Shown here: positions 25,473 through 33,938 of the stretch, piece by piece
Numbering within the stretch: the first letter of the stretch is position 1
Layout of the letters: each line of letters opens with the position of its first letter
DNA from: Acidimicrobiaceae bacterium
GTDB lineage: Bacteria; Actinomycetota; Acidimicrobiia; Acidimicrobiales; RAAP-2
Assembly (NCBI GenBank): GCA_003151555.1
Contig: PLXU01000043.1
Coordinates: 230-41,730, forward strand
Length of the DNA stretch: 41,501 bases
Reading direction: 5' to 3'
The notes under the pieces: generated by a model
The model's input: the letters and a program-made list of their open reading frames with translations, nothing else
Told to the model about the DNA's origin: nothing
Database searches by the model: none
Program-made: the position numbers and the translations under genes

Positions 25473-25577
25473 CTCGGGATACCTTCGCCGTGTAGATCCC
25501 ATGAGATTTGTCCGAATGAGTTCAACAACGAGGGTCTGGCGATGTGGGACGGATCGGCTGTGGAGTGGACACCGTAA
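25473..25577 (+). pseudogene. fragment resembling the FAD subunit of the molybdenum hydroxylase
   Basis: The frame reads IPSPCRSHEICPNE, then FNNEGLAMWD. The FAD subunit at 23934 has VPYASPGTFHAFEK, then FNDKGLPTWD, with the same 12-residue spacing between the Pro and the Phe. The bases for the core (25518-25550) match about 27 of 33 positions of the intact gene. A stop follows soon after and no start or FAD motif is present. It looks like a remnant of a duplicated or recombined FAD-subunit gene. The match is short, so chance is not excluded. Confidence 0.35.
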
Positions 25578-25698
25578 GTAGATACGTAGTCCGCGTGAAT
25601 ACTAAGTCTCACTGGCTGTCCACTCAATTGGGTAAAGCCCAGTTGGAGCGGGCGATCATCGCACGTGCGAATCAAGGGGCTGGACTACAGTCAACCGC

Positions 25699-26580
25699 AT
25701 GCCGAGACGTGCTTCGATCGTCATTCCAGCGTATAACGAAGAAACACGGATCCGCGGCCTCCTGGAGACACTTTCCGACCCCTCGATCTCGGGTGCCTAC
25801 GACGTTTACGTGGTTTGCAATGGATGCACTGACGCAACGCGTCAAGTGGCCGAGCAGTACGCGGGGGTGGTGGTGGTCGAGATTGCCAAGGGAGGAAAAT
25901 ACTTGGCACTAAACGAAGGCGACCGTCTCGCTGGTGACGTTTTTCCGAGGCTCTACTGCGATGCCGATATTCGATTGTCCCCAGCTTCGGTTACCGCACT
26001 CGTCGACGCGCTCACCACAGACGATGTCATGGTCGCGGCGCCCGAGGTTCACTACGCTATCGAGGAATCGAAATGGATGGTGAAAATGTTCATGCGTGGC
26101 GCCGGGAACCCTGTCATCGCTCGGTGGAATAGCGGTCTCATGGCCGGACGGGGGCTCTATGGCGCCAGTCGCGCGGCGCGACGTCGCTTCGAATTGTTCC
26201 CCGCCTTGTACGCCGACGACCTGTATTTTGACGCGCAATTCGGCCCAACGGAGAAAATCGTTTTACCAAACGTCATCGTGGCGGCTTGGGTCCCAGCCAG
26301 CCTTCGTCAACTGATCAAAGGGGAGGTCAGGGTCGCGGAGGGGAATAGGCAGTATCGAGTCGCCGAGCACGTTGAAGGTGGCACTACTGACCACGCCACG
26401 GTGCACCGCGACCGATTCGAACGCAGCGTACGGGATCGGGTCATGCCGCTCTGGAGTGGTCGGCGAGAACTGCATGGCCGTGACGTCGTACCTCTCCTGT
26501 TCTACTTTGGTATCCGCACGGCAACGAAGATGATCTTGATCGTCAAGAGATTGCAAGGACGCGAGATCCACTGGCGCTGA
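25699..26580 (+). CDS. glycosyltransferase family 2 protein
   Basis: This 293-residue GT-A fold protein has the N-terminal nucleotide-binding start ASIVIPAYNEETRIRGLLETL, VVCNGCTDAT, and the metal-binding DxD as YCDADIRLS (residues 88-90). An acceptor-side region LYADDLYFDAQFG follows, with a C-terminal basic segment. It transfers a sugar from a nucleotide donor; the acceptor is unknown. It converges with the PIG-L gene, and both may modify a glycan. Only 7 bases separate a TACAGT -10-like box from the ATG, which hints at a leaderless transcript. Confidence 0.9.
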   Translation: MPRRASIVIPAYNEETRIRGLLETLSDPSISGAYDVYVVCNGCTDATRQVAEQYAGVVVVEIAKGGKYLALNEGDRLAGDVFPRLYCDADIRLSPASVTALVDALTTDDVMVAAPEVHYAIEESKWMVKMFMRGAGNPVIARWNSGLMAGRGLYGASRAARRRFELFPALYADDLYFDAQFGPTEKIVLPNVIVAAWVPASLRQLIKGEVRVAEGNRQYRVAEHVEGGTTDHATVHRDRFERSVRDRVMPLWSGRRELHGRDVVPLLFYFGIRTATKMILIVKRLQGREIHWR

Positions 26581-26735
26581 GCCAGGTGACAGCTCTGTTC
26601 TCGGGCCATGGACACGCGTAATAGTTCGGTGTTCCCATTCGATTCGACCGCCCGCTTTTTCGCGCCACCAGTGCCCGTTGTCGTCTTTGAGTTCGTGCCA
26701 GTCCAGCGAGAATCATCATTGAAGCTTGTACAAAC

Positions 26736-27434
26736 TTAGGAAAGAGTCTCCACGCGCCAAAATCGTTCTCCTCCACGCATCGTCGCGTCGAAACTCTTAC
26801 GGAAGTTCCTTCGGGTCGGGTCGTACTGTGACGCATAGAGGCGCACCGCGCGCTCCTTGATGCCGTGCTCGCCGTCGAACGAATCGAACTCTACGAGTTG
26901 GACGTGTTGGCTGAGTTTCGCCAGGCGCTTCAGTAGCACTCTTCGATTCGCCAATCCGTACGGCAAGTCCATGTAGAGGTACCACGCCACGGGCGAATTG
27001 ACCGCGAGCTCAATGCACGCGTCGCTCACGGCCAGATGATCAGAATGCATTAACCCGAGCGGCGCGAAGATGGACGCAGGACGCGTTTCGTCGAGCACCC
27101 GAGCGATCTCGTCATGAATCACGTCAACGTAGTCTCTCGGTGGCCGGTACTCGCCGTAGTCGGCGTCAAGCAAGTCCAGCCACACCGGCGTCGCACCCAG
27201 GTACTCCACTGCCTTGCGGTCTTCGTCCCTTCGAACGCTGATCGCGTCCGGCGCGTACGGCTTTCCGGTGGTCTTGCTGTTATAACCCTCGTGAAATATT
27301 TCGGGTGCGCCAGCCAAGACGGTCACCACGGTGGTCGAGGGGTTCGCGTACAAGAAGTAACCGCACGAGAGCACCGCGTCGTCTAAGTGCGGTGAAAGTA
27401 CCAATACCGGTTGGGCAGGCTCAAGCTTCGACAC
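26736..27434 (-). CDS. PIG-L/LmbE family deacetylase
   Basis: This 232-residue protein has the PIG-L zinc motif PHLDDAVLSCG (His16, Asp18, Asp19), RRDED near residue 68 and the third zinc ligand in MHSDH (residues 129-133). The family removes N-acetyl groups from GlcNAc-containing substrates such as GlcNAc-inositol, mycothiol precursors or secondary metabolites. The start is a GTG. Its convergent neighbour is a family 2 glycosyltransferase. The substrate is unknown. Confidence 0.93.
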   Translation of the reverse strand: MSKLEPAQPVLVLSPHLDDAVLSCGYFLYANPSTTVVTVLAGAPEIFHEGYNSKTTGKPYAPDAISVRRDEDRKAVEYLGATPVWLDLLDADYGEYRPPRDYVDVIHDEIARVLDETRPASIFAPLGLMHSDHLAVSDACIELAVNSPVAWYLYMDLPYGLANRRVLLKRLAKLSQHVQLVEFDSFDGEHGIKERAVRLYASQYDPTRRNFRKSFDATMRGGERFWRVETLS

Positions 27435-27804
27435 CTACTCGTCATACCCCTTGAACGATGCCTGGCTCGCGGCTCGTGCGGTCTCGGTCCTCGCGCGTCG
27501 ACAGTCACCACCTTGGAGGGCAATCACCTTGGCCGACCGAAACGCCGAGGAACTCTTGACCACATCAATGCCAGCCCCCCGCCGCAGTCGACTCCTTAGT
27601 CGCCGAATCCTAGGCCATTCTCATCGAGCGGTCACGAAACTTCACTCACATGCCTTCACGGCCACGAAATCCAGCGCCGTCGGCCGACGTAGCGACTCCT
27701 CGCCGTCGATCCGACGACCAACGCCGCCGATTAGAGGTCCGAGACGAGAGACGCGGTCGGGCTGGTTCAGGGCTGGCGCGGATGAGGTCAGTTATAATGA
27801 GGGG
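27435..27804. promoter_or_regulatory. intergenic region with a leaderless promoter at its right end
   Basis: This 370-base stretch has no supported gene. A frame open through it in phase with the next gene shows low-complexity Arg/Ser-rich translation without homology. A perfect TATAAT lies at 27793-27798. The ATG of the next gene starts at 27805, 6 bases after it, so transcription would begin at or next to the start codon. Confidence 0.5.
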
Positions 27805-29187
27805 ATGATCGAGGACGCATCGCCGTCCATTGTTGATGAAAATGGACGCAATCGCGTAGACGAGTTGCGTTCGTTCTTGACCACTCTCCACTTGATTGGT
27901 GCCGCACGCTTCATCGATCGATTGGCACGCCGACTCATCTTTTCCAGCATCAATCTGCTCCGATCGCTCGCGCGCGTGCCTCTCGTCGGGCCCGGACTGG
28001 ACCCGATGCTCGCTCGAATTGATCGACGTGGTCGCCTCGATTTTGAGCTGACCGAACTGCTCCGAGTGTGCCGTGCACTAGGAAATGAAGACCTTGTCTA
28101 TTGGGTTGCCGGTGGATGGGGCCTCGACGCGCTGGTTGGTTGTGAAACTCGCCGTCACGGCGATCTGGATTTTGTTCTGGATGGCTTTGGCGAAAACCTG
28201 CCCAAGGTCACGGCCCTGCTCACTGGTCTTGGCTATCAGCGTAAGAAACCGTTGGGCGGCACACTGTGGTTCCCCGACGCGGAAGTCTACGAAGACACTC
28301 GGGGGCATCATATTGAGGTCCTCAATATCGACTGGGAAGTTCTTACCTTGGCGGAGACGCTGCTCAGCCCGCCTTCGAATCCTGAAACCGAGCCGGCCGG
28401 CGAACGCAAGCGGGCAACGCCATTCCTCTTGCAACAGTGCGCGGCGACCGGGGAGCTCGATGGCGTTCGCCTACCGGTACTCTCCATCGCGGCCCAACAA
28501 CTCTTCCACTGCGGCTATCAGCGCCGTCCGGTGGACTCGCACGCCGAAGACATCATTCGTCTCATCTCCACGCAACATTCCGTGGGGATCGAATTGTCCG
28601 GCCACGCCGCAAGCGGACCTGCGACAAAGAGTTCTCGAATTCCTTCGACACTGCTGCTGGTGCCAATCTTTTCGTTCCCGCCGGACCTCATGCGTCTCTG
28701 CCGGCTTCACCACAACGACCTGGACTTGATACCCCCGCACGTAACACTGGCAATCCCGTTCCTGCCCCTGGAGTCAGTTACGGCCGAGGTGGTTGGACGG
28801 CTTTCGAAATTGTTCGACGAGACTCTCGCGTTCGACTTCGATCTCAGCCAGGTCCGGTGGTTCGCCACGGACGTTGTCTACTTGGCGCCTTCCAACGTCG
28901 ACGCCTTCCTCTCGATCATCGAAACGCTTCGACAGATGTTCCCGGCGTTCCATCCCTACGACGACGCCTTCGATTCCGTGATACCCCACGTGACCCTCTC
29001 CGAAAATGGCGCGCTCGCCGACCGGCGCGCGCTGGGTCGAGACGCACCCAAGTACCTGCCAATATCAGCACGCGCGTCACACGTGTGGATGATGAGCAAC
29101 GAGCAGCGGACTGACCAGTGGTCCATAATCAAGATTTTTCCCTTGGGCGCCGCGCCAGTTATTCAGTCAAGTGATCAGCCGGCATAA
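27805..29187 (+). CDS. nucleotidyltransferase fused to a 2H phosphoesterase (2'-5' RNA ligase family) domain
   Basis: The protein has 460 residues from the ATG next to a TATAAT box. Residues 80-255 resemble the ANT(2'')/Lin-type nucleotidyltransferases: VAGGWGLDALVGCETRRHGDLDFVLD, with GG at 103-104 and the metal-binding DLD at 120-122. Residues 285-450 form a 2H phosphoesterase fold with the two HxT motifs PPHVTLAIPF (His312) and IPHVTLSENG (His395), separated by 83 residues. The segment YDDAFDSVIPHVTL is typical of the 2'-5' RNA ligase-like family. Residues 30-62 are hydrophobic and basic and could associate with membrane. The two domains make and break phosphoester or phosphodiester bonds, but the joint substrate is unknown. 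Confidence 0.8.
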   Translation: MIEDASPSIVDENGRNRVDELRSFLTTLHLIGAARFIDRLARRLIFSSINLLRSLARVPLVGPGLDPMLARIDRRGRLDFELTELLRVCRALGNEDLVYWVAGGWGLDALVGCETRRHGDLDFVLDGFGENLPKVTALLTGLGYQRKKPLGGTLWFPDAEVYEDTRGHHIEVLNIDWEVLTLAETLLSPPSNPETEPAGERKRATPFLLQQCAATGELDGVRLPVLSIAAQQLFHCGYQRRPVDSHAEDIIRLISTQHSVGIELSGHAASGPATKSSRIPSTLLLVPIFSFPPDLMRLCRLHHNDLDLIPPHVTLAIPFLPLESVTAEVVGRLSKLFDETLAFDFDLSQVRWFATDVVYLAPSNVDAFLSIIETLRQMFPAFHPYDDAFDSVIPHVTLSENGALADRRALGRDAPKYLPISARASHVWMMSNEQRTDQWSIIKIFPLGAAPVIQSSDQPA

Positions 29188-29404
29188 CCTGCCCGTAATC
29201 CATCCACCAGCCACCCCAATGCGTTTGTTACCTGCCGGATCCACGTTCAGAGTTCTCGACAACATGATGTCGATAACGTGACAATTGCCAGAAATTGCTG
29301 TATCTCCGTCCGTTGAGGACTCACAACTGAATGGTTCCTTCGTTGGCGTATTCGCATCGGGACTATATTTAGACAGTTCGGAATAATTCTTTTTTGGAGG
29401 CGTC

Positions 29405-31681
29405 ATGAGTAGAGACCATTGGACATTCAGGAAGTTTGCTCGAGTTGTGACGACATTCGTGGCGTTCGTCGCTCTGATGTCGTCAGTCTTGACCGTGGTA
29501 TTCGTAGGTACGGCATCGGCCGCAGCCGCCACTCTCACCCCGGTGGGATCATTCATCACTGCAAGTTCAACGGGCCTGACGACAGCAAGCGCCACTCTCG
29601 TGAACCCTGGGGACGTGCTTGCGATCTGGGTACAATCGCAGACGCAGTCCACCGCCGGACTGGTAACGGCCATCGGTTCCTCAGGGGCGGGAGCGATAGG
29701 TACAGCGGTCAAGGCAATCGCGTACACCACCGTTCAGCACGGCCCCCCCTTCAACGACGACGAAATCTGGTACGCGCCCGTCACGGCGGCGGGCGCGGTA
29801 ACGCTGACCTTCACGTGGTCGGGAACCACGACAGGCATCAATTTCGAATATTCGACACAGGAGTTCCAGCCCTCGTCGTCTGCCACGTACTCCACCGATC
29901 TTTCGGGTCACCTTGAGGTCTCGGCGTCATCGACGACCGTTGGTTTCCCCTCGCTGGCACAAGCGGGTGCTAATGAGCTCTACCTCGGTTACAACAGCAA
30001 CAACACGAATGGTACTTACGGCGCGCCGACCACGGCGGGGTACACCGCCGAAAGCGGAGCGACGGGCGACGCCATTATCTTTGACCCCAGCACCGCGTCG
30101 GGAGTACAGGCGCCGATCACGACCGCTACGACTACCGGTTCGGTGCAAAGCGCCATAGGTGCGATGATTATCGCCACTGCCGTCACCGGCAACACTGTCA
30201 CATTCAACGCAAACGGCGGTACGGGCACGATGACGAACGAGACTGCCTCCACGCCGACAGCGCTCACGCCCAATGGCTACACCTTCGCCGGCCACACATT
30301 TACCGGTTGGAATACAGTCGCGCTTGGCGGCGGCACCGCCTACGCCAACGGGGCGACATACCCATTCAGCGCGAATGTCACACTTTATGCCCAGTGGGCA
30401 CCCACCTTCACCGTGACCTTTAACGGCAACACCAATACCGGTGGTGCGACGGCTGCTGAGACCGACAGCACGGCAACCGCCCTCACGCTGAACGGCTTCA
30501 CCAAGACTGGCAACGTCTTTACCGGTTGGAATACAGTCGCGCTTGGCGGCGGCACCGCCTACGCCGACGGCGCGACCTACCCCTTCACTGCTAACGTCAC
30601 CCTTTACGCTCAGTGGGCTCCTGCCTTCACCGTGACCTTTAACGGCAACACCAATACCGGAGGTGCGACGGCCCCCGAGACCGCCGCCGCGGCGACGGCC
30701 CTTACGCTGAACGGCTTCACCAAGACTGGCAACGTCTTCACCGGCTGGAATACAGTCGCGCTTGGCGGCGGCACCGCGTACGCCGACGGCGCGAGCTATC
30801 CCTTCACGTCAAGCACCACGCTCTACGCTCAGTGGACACCTGGTTTCACGGTGACCTTTAACGGCAACAGCAATACTGGCGGTTCGACCGCTCCTCAGTC
30901 CGCTAACACTGCGACGGCCCTGACTGCAAACGGCTTCACCAGGTCCGGCTACGCGTTCACCGGCTGGAATACCATCGCGGGCGGAGGCGGCACCGCGTAC
31001 GCCAACGGGGCGAGCTATCCATTCACGTCAAGCACCACTCTCTACGCTCAGTGGACAGTCTCGGGCGGCGGTGGCGGCGGTGGCGGCGGTGGCGGAACAA
31101 CGCTCAAAACACTCACCGTCACGGCGGGTAGCCAGTCAATAACGGTTGGTGGATCTGTAACTGCGAGTTCCACGGTCTCCGGCCTCACTTCACCGGACAC
31201 AGGCACGGTATCGAGCGCGACCTACACCTACGCCGGTACCGGCACGACTATCTACGCTGCGTCGAGCACCGCGCCCGCGGTAGCCGGCACCTACTCGGTG
31301 ACCCCTTCTGCGGCCACGGTGGCAATCACGCCGACCGCTGATGCAGCCAACTACTCAACGACCTACACCTACGTCGGGGGCGCGCTCACCATCGCTGCCG
31401 TAGTGGTAGTCGTCCCGCCTGTTGTTGGGCCACACGCCACGCGAGTGGTTGGACAGGCTTTCGTGGGCAAGAGTCGCACACTGACGATCGTTGGTACGAA
31501 CTTCACCGCCAATCCAGGCGTTAAGAGCAATCAATCAGGTGCTGTCGTGCGCGTACGCTCCAAGAGCTCGAACCGAATCGTCCTCCTGATCACTGTGCGC
31601 AAGGGCGTTCGTCCTGGCACACACCAATTCACGATCACCGCATCGGGTAAGACGTGCCGGATTGGCTACATCACGAGGTAG
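29405..31681 (+). CDS. secreted InlB B-repeat (Listeria-Bacteroides repeat) protein
   Basis: This 758-residue protein has an N-terminal signal peptide (residues 1 to about 38, hydrophobic FVAFVALMSSVLTVVFV, cleavage near ASAAAA). Residues 45-260 are a Ser/Thr/Gly-rich beta domain of no recognised family. Residues 264-551 hold four InlB B-repeats, each with FTGWNT...GGGTAYA.G..YPF...TLYAQW. A run of glycines (about 556-566) links to an MBG-like domain with YTYAGTGTTIYAASS. A C-terminal IPT/TIG-like domain (SRTLTIVGTNFTANPGVK) closes the protein. No LPXTG or terminal membrane anchor is seen. TTTTTTGGAGG precedes the ATG. Its likely place is outside the cell, in adhesion or surface display, by analogy. 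Confidence 0.85.
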   Translation: MSRDHWTFRKFARVVTTFVAFVALMSSVLTVVFVGTASAAAATLTPVGSFITASSTGLTTASATLVNPGDVLAIWVQSQTQSTAGLVTAIGSSGAGAIGTAVKAIAYTTVQHGPPFNDDEIWYAPVTAAGAVTLTFTWSGTTTGINFEYSTQEFQPSSSATYSTDLSGHLEVSASSTTVGFPSLAQAGANELYLGYNSNNTNGTYGAPTTAGYTAESGATGDAIIFDPSTASGVQAPITTATTTGSVQSAIGAMIIATAVTGNTVTFNANGGTGTMTNETASTPTALTPNGYTFAGHTFTGWNTVALGGGTAYANGATYPFSANVTLYAQWAPTFTVTFNGNTNTGGATAAETDSTATALTLNGFTKTGNVFTGWNTVALGGGTAYADGATYPFTANVTLYAQWAPAFTVTFNGNTNTGGATAPETAAAATALTLNGFTKTGNVFTGWNTVALGGGTAYADGASYPFTSSTTLYAQWTPGFTVTFNGNSNTGGSTAPQSANTATALTANGFTRSGYAFTGWNTIAGGGGTAYANGASYPFTSSTTLYAQWTVSGGGGGGGGGGGTTLKTLTVTAGSQSITVGGSVTASSTVSGLTSPDTGTVSSATYTYAGTGTTIYAASSTAPAVAGTYSVTPSAATVAITPTADAANYSTTYTYVGGALTIAAVVVVVPPVVGPHATRVVGQAFVGKSRTLTIVGTNFTANPGVKSNQSGAVVRVRSKSSNRIVLLITVRKGVRPGTHQFTITASGKTCRIGYITR
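30194..31060 (+). repeat. four tandem B-repeat units
   Basis: Units start at 30194 (216 bases), 30410 (219), 30629 (219) and 30848 (about 213). Units 2 and 3 are nearly identical in DNA over long blocks, while unit 1 and unit 4 have diverged. This points to a recent internal duplication of the middle units. All units keep the reading frame. Confidence 0.85.
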
Positions 31682-31692
31682 GGAATGTCAAA

Positions 31693-31808
31693 GCTGACAC
31701 ACTCGATACTTTGAGTGCGTCAGCTGAGTGAACGAATGGTTTGTCCGCACCAAATACATCGGTGCGGAGGTTGGTTAGGCGTGTCCTTCTTGCGAGAGGG
31801 ACACGCCT
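31693..31808. terminator. three consecutive hairpins between the secreted-protein gene and tetR
   Basis: Hairpin 1 pairs GCTGAC-A-CACTC (31693-31704) with GAGTG-C-GTCAGC (31713-31724). Hairpin 2 pairs CCGCACC (31746-31752) with GGTGCGG (31762-31768). Hairpin 3 pairs GGCGTGTCC (31779-31787) with GGACACGCC (31800-31808) and is followed by TTCG. Lying between convergent genes, they can act as terminators from both sides. Confidence 0.6.
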
Positions 31809-31834
31809 TCGCCAATTTCGTTAAGGTGCCAAAT

Positions 31835-32398
31835 TCAACCAGAGGTCGCGGCCTTGAACTCGTCGAAGGTGTCGCGAATGAGTTGTGGCAGGTCGGGTTC
31901 ACCCATCGCGTTGACCCAACGTTCGAAGGCAATCTTCAAGACCGCGATTCCCGCCTCGGCGCTCAGACTCGCACCCGGCTCTGGGACACCGCGCTGACGC
32001 AGTCCTTGGGCCATGGCGCCAGCGAGCGACGCGAGCTTGATCAATTCGCGCTCCTGAAGTTCAGTATTTAGGGAAATGACGCTCTGGCGTAACAGTGATC
32101 CTTCGCGTCTCTCCTGGAATGTGGCCCCAGCGGCCTCAATTGCCGAACGGATGGTGGCGATCGGCGCCTCGGATTCCGGCGCCGTAGCGACGGTACTCAC
32201 GAGGAGTTCCTGTAGCGCTCCGGCGCCCCAGAACAGCACCTCTCGTTTGTCAGCAAAATAACGGAAAAAAGTCCGTTCCGTCAGTCCAGCCAACTTGGCG
32301 ATCTCGGCCACCGTTGTTTGTTCAAACCCGCGTTCGACGTACAGCAGAAGAGCGGCCTGCACGAGTCGGCCCTGTGCGTTTGGCTCCCAGCGACCCAT
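31835..32398 (-). CDS. TetR/AcrR family transcriptional regulator
   Basis: The protein has about 187 residues from the ATG at 32398; an upstream in-frame start would add 11 residues that cover the presumed operator and promoter. The N-terminal helix-turn-helix is FEQTTVAEIAKLAGLTERTFFRYFADKREVLF. The C-terminal ligand domain is helical with no recognised subfamily. It is divergent from the SDR gene at 32518, and the spacer carries GATGTCA/TGACATC repeats. It probably represses itself and the SDR gene. Confidence 0.92.
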   Translation of the reverse strand: MGRWEPNAQGRLVQAALLLYVERGFEQTTVAEIAKLAGLTERTFFRYFADKREVLFWGAGALQELLVSTVATAPESEAPIATIRSAIEAAGATFQERREGSLLRQSVISLNTELQERELIKLASLAGAMAQGLRQRGVPEPGASLSAEAGIAVLKIAFERWVNAMGEPDLPQLIRDTFDEFKAATSG

Positions 32399-32425
32399 GC
32401 CTCGATGGTACCTGATGGCAGTGGG

Positions 32426-32463
32426 TGACATCGCATGCTATCCTGATGTCAGAGAATGACATC
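32426..32463. promoter_or_regulatory. TetR-type operator in the tetR/SDR spacer
   Basis: TGACATC at 32426-32432 is followed by a perfect inverted pair, GATGTCA (32445-32451), a 5-base spacer GAGAA, and TGACATC (32457-32463). A -10-like TATCCT sits between at 32438-32443. The position between divergent regulator and target is typical for an autoregulated TetR system. Confidence 0.6.
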
Positions 32464-32517
32464 GCCCTTTCTTGGCCACATTGGTGGTCGAAAAGATCAA
32501 TCATTTGGAGGATTTGT

Positions 32518-33453
32518 ATGCGTATCTTCGTCACCGGTGCATCTGGCTGGATTGGCTCCGCGGTTGTTCCCGAACTTATTGACGCTGGACATGTCGTGGT
32601 CGGGCTCGCACGCTCCGATGACTCGGCCGCGGCCCTCCTCGCTGCCGGGGCCGAAGTCCATCGCGGCTCGCTGGACGATCTCGACAGCCTGCGCAGTGCG
32701 GCGAGCGCGTCAGGCGGAGTGATCCACCTCGCGTTCAAGCACGACCTCGCCTTCACGGGTGACTACCTGGGCGCAGCTAACGCCGATCGCCACGCCGTCG
32801 AAACCTTCGGCGAAGTGCTTGAGGGTTCAGACCGGCCGCTCGTCATCGCCTCGGGGACCCTCGGAGTCGCACTAGGTCGGATGGCGACGGAACGCGACGG
32901 ACACGACGACGATTCATCACTGGCCGCTTACGGCGAGGGTCCCTTAGCTCGACGGGCCACGGCCGAGTTCGTGCTGTCGCTCGCGTCGCGCGGTGTGCGT
33001 TCGTCAGTCATGCGGCTTCCCCCAACCAATCACGGCGACGGCGATAATGGCTTTGTCGCAACCTTGGTCGCGATTGCACGCGACAAGGGCGTCTCTGGTT
33101 ACATCGGCAACGGATCCAACCGTTGGCCCGCCGTGCACCGACTGGATTCCGCACGTTTGTTCCGCCTGGCCGTAGAGAAGGCGCCAGCGGGATCAACACT
33201 TCACGCGGTCGCGGACGAAGGAGTGCCGATCCGCGAGGTCGCCGAAGTTATCGGGCGACATCTCGATCTTCCGGTCGTCTCCATCTCCTCAGAGAACGCG
33301 GGCGAGCATTTCACGTGGCTAGCCCGCTTTCTCGCGGCCGACAGCCCAGCCTCCAGCGCCTTGACCCGTGAGCTTCTGGGCTGGCAGCCAGTGCAGCCGG
33401 GCCTGATCGACGACCTCGACCGAGGCCACTACTTTCAGAGGCCATTCGCGTAA
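32518..33453 (+). CDS. NAD(P)-dependent extended SDR (epimerase/dehydratase-like)
   Basis: This 311-residue protein begins at the ATG behind TTGGAGG. The Rossmann motif is GASGWIG at residues 7-13. VIHLAFKHD, then IASGTLGV, replace the canonical epimerase motifs. No clear YxxxK is visible, so it is closer to atypical or NmrA/YwnB-like extended SDRs, many of which are quinone or nucleoside-diphosphate-sugar related. MRLPPTNHG and the C-terminal LLGWQPVQPGLIDDL are family landmarks. Expression is probably controlled by the divergent TetR. The substrate is unknown. Confidence 0.88.
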   Translation: MRIFVTGASGWIGSAVVPELIDAGHVVVGLARSDDSAAALLAAGAEVHRGSLDDLDSLRSAASASGGVIHLAFKHDLAFTGDYLGAANADRHAVETFGEVLEGSDRPLVIASGTLGVALGRMATERDGHDDDSSLAAYGEGPLARRATAEFVLSLASRGVRSSVMRLPPTNHGDGDNGFVATLVAIARDKGVSGYIGNGSNRWPAVHRLDSARLFRLAVEKAPAGSTLHAVADEGVPIREVAEVIGRHLDLPVVSISSENAGEHFTWLARFLAADSPASSALTRELLGWQPVQPGLIDDLDRGHYFQRPFA

Positions 33454-33516
33454 TCACGCCGACTTTTGCCGTCCTAGTGGCCTCCCCGTCCTACCCAACC
33501 GTATTAGTCGGCGAAG

Positions 33517-33543
33517 GGTGGCCTCAGGCCCGGGTGGGCCACC
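33517..33543 (+). terminator. hairpin downstream of the SDR gene
   Basis: GGTGGCC (33517-33523) pairs with GGCCACC (33537-33543) around a 13-base loop that itself contains GGCCC. It lies 64 bases after the SDR stop. No U-tract follows. Confidence 0.4.
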
Positions 33544-33569
33544 GGAATCGGCGCATCGATCAACTCTCG

Positions 33570-33640
33570 TCAATCGTTGCAACAAAATCCAACTGAGAGC
33601 GGGCGTCGCGAATCGAACCCGCGTTCTTAGCATGAGAATC
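33570..33640 (-). repeat. degenerate copy of the tRNA-Gly 3' half (candidate attachment site)
   Basis: Aligned without gaps to 37744-37814, 56 of 71 bases match. The match covers the acceptor 3' strand (GAGCGGGCG on the plus strand), the T-arm (AATCGAACCCGCG) and part of the anticodon arm of tRNA-Gly(CCC), and also about 27 bases beyond the tRNA 3' end. The anticodon stem no longer pairs and the 5' half of the tRNA is absent, so it is not a functional tRNA. It is in the same orientation as the intact gene, as expected for a tRNA 3'-end attachment-site duplication. Confidence 0.6.
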
Positions 33641-33938
33641 TGGCACTCGTCAGATCGAAGTCAATATAAAAGTACTTATCTAGACTGATTTCTTGCAAGA
33701 TGCTCAGGGCGAATAGTCGAGGTGCGTAGTACTGCGGACGCAAATTCCCGCGCTGGACCGGACTGCGATCCCGACCTTCGTTCTGGTCTGACCCGAATTC
33801 TTGAGGGATCGATTGCATGTCGTTCCGGGTCCGAACCGTCACGAATATGACCTCGCACCGACGGCTGCGCCACGGACCTTTCGATCACGAAGCCGGAGAG
33901 CGTCATTGAATCTTCGCGGAACGATGAGTGCCATCGCA

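Noticed and set aside
26870..26895. AATCGAACTC, tRNA T-arm-like
   Set aside because: It is within the PIG-L coding sequence and no acceptor or anticodon arms surround it.
27451..27804. Upstream extension of the nucleotidyltransferase-2H fusion by 118 codons
   Set aside because: Low-complexity Arg/Ser-rich translation, and a TATAAT box sits directly before the ATG at 27805.
30194..31060. Regularly spaced repeats as a CRISPR array
   Set aside because: Units are about 219 bases, in frame, and encode InlB B-repeats.
33627..33842. A 71-codon minus-strand frame beside the tRNA relic
   Set aside because: No ribosome site or homology; it overlaps the tRNA-derived repeat.
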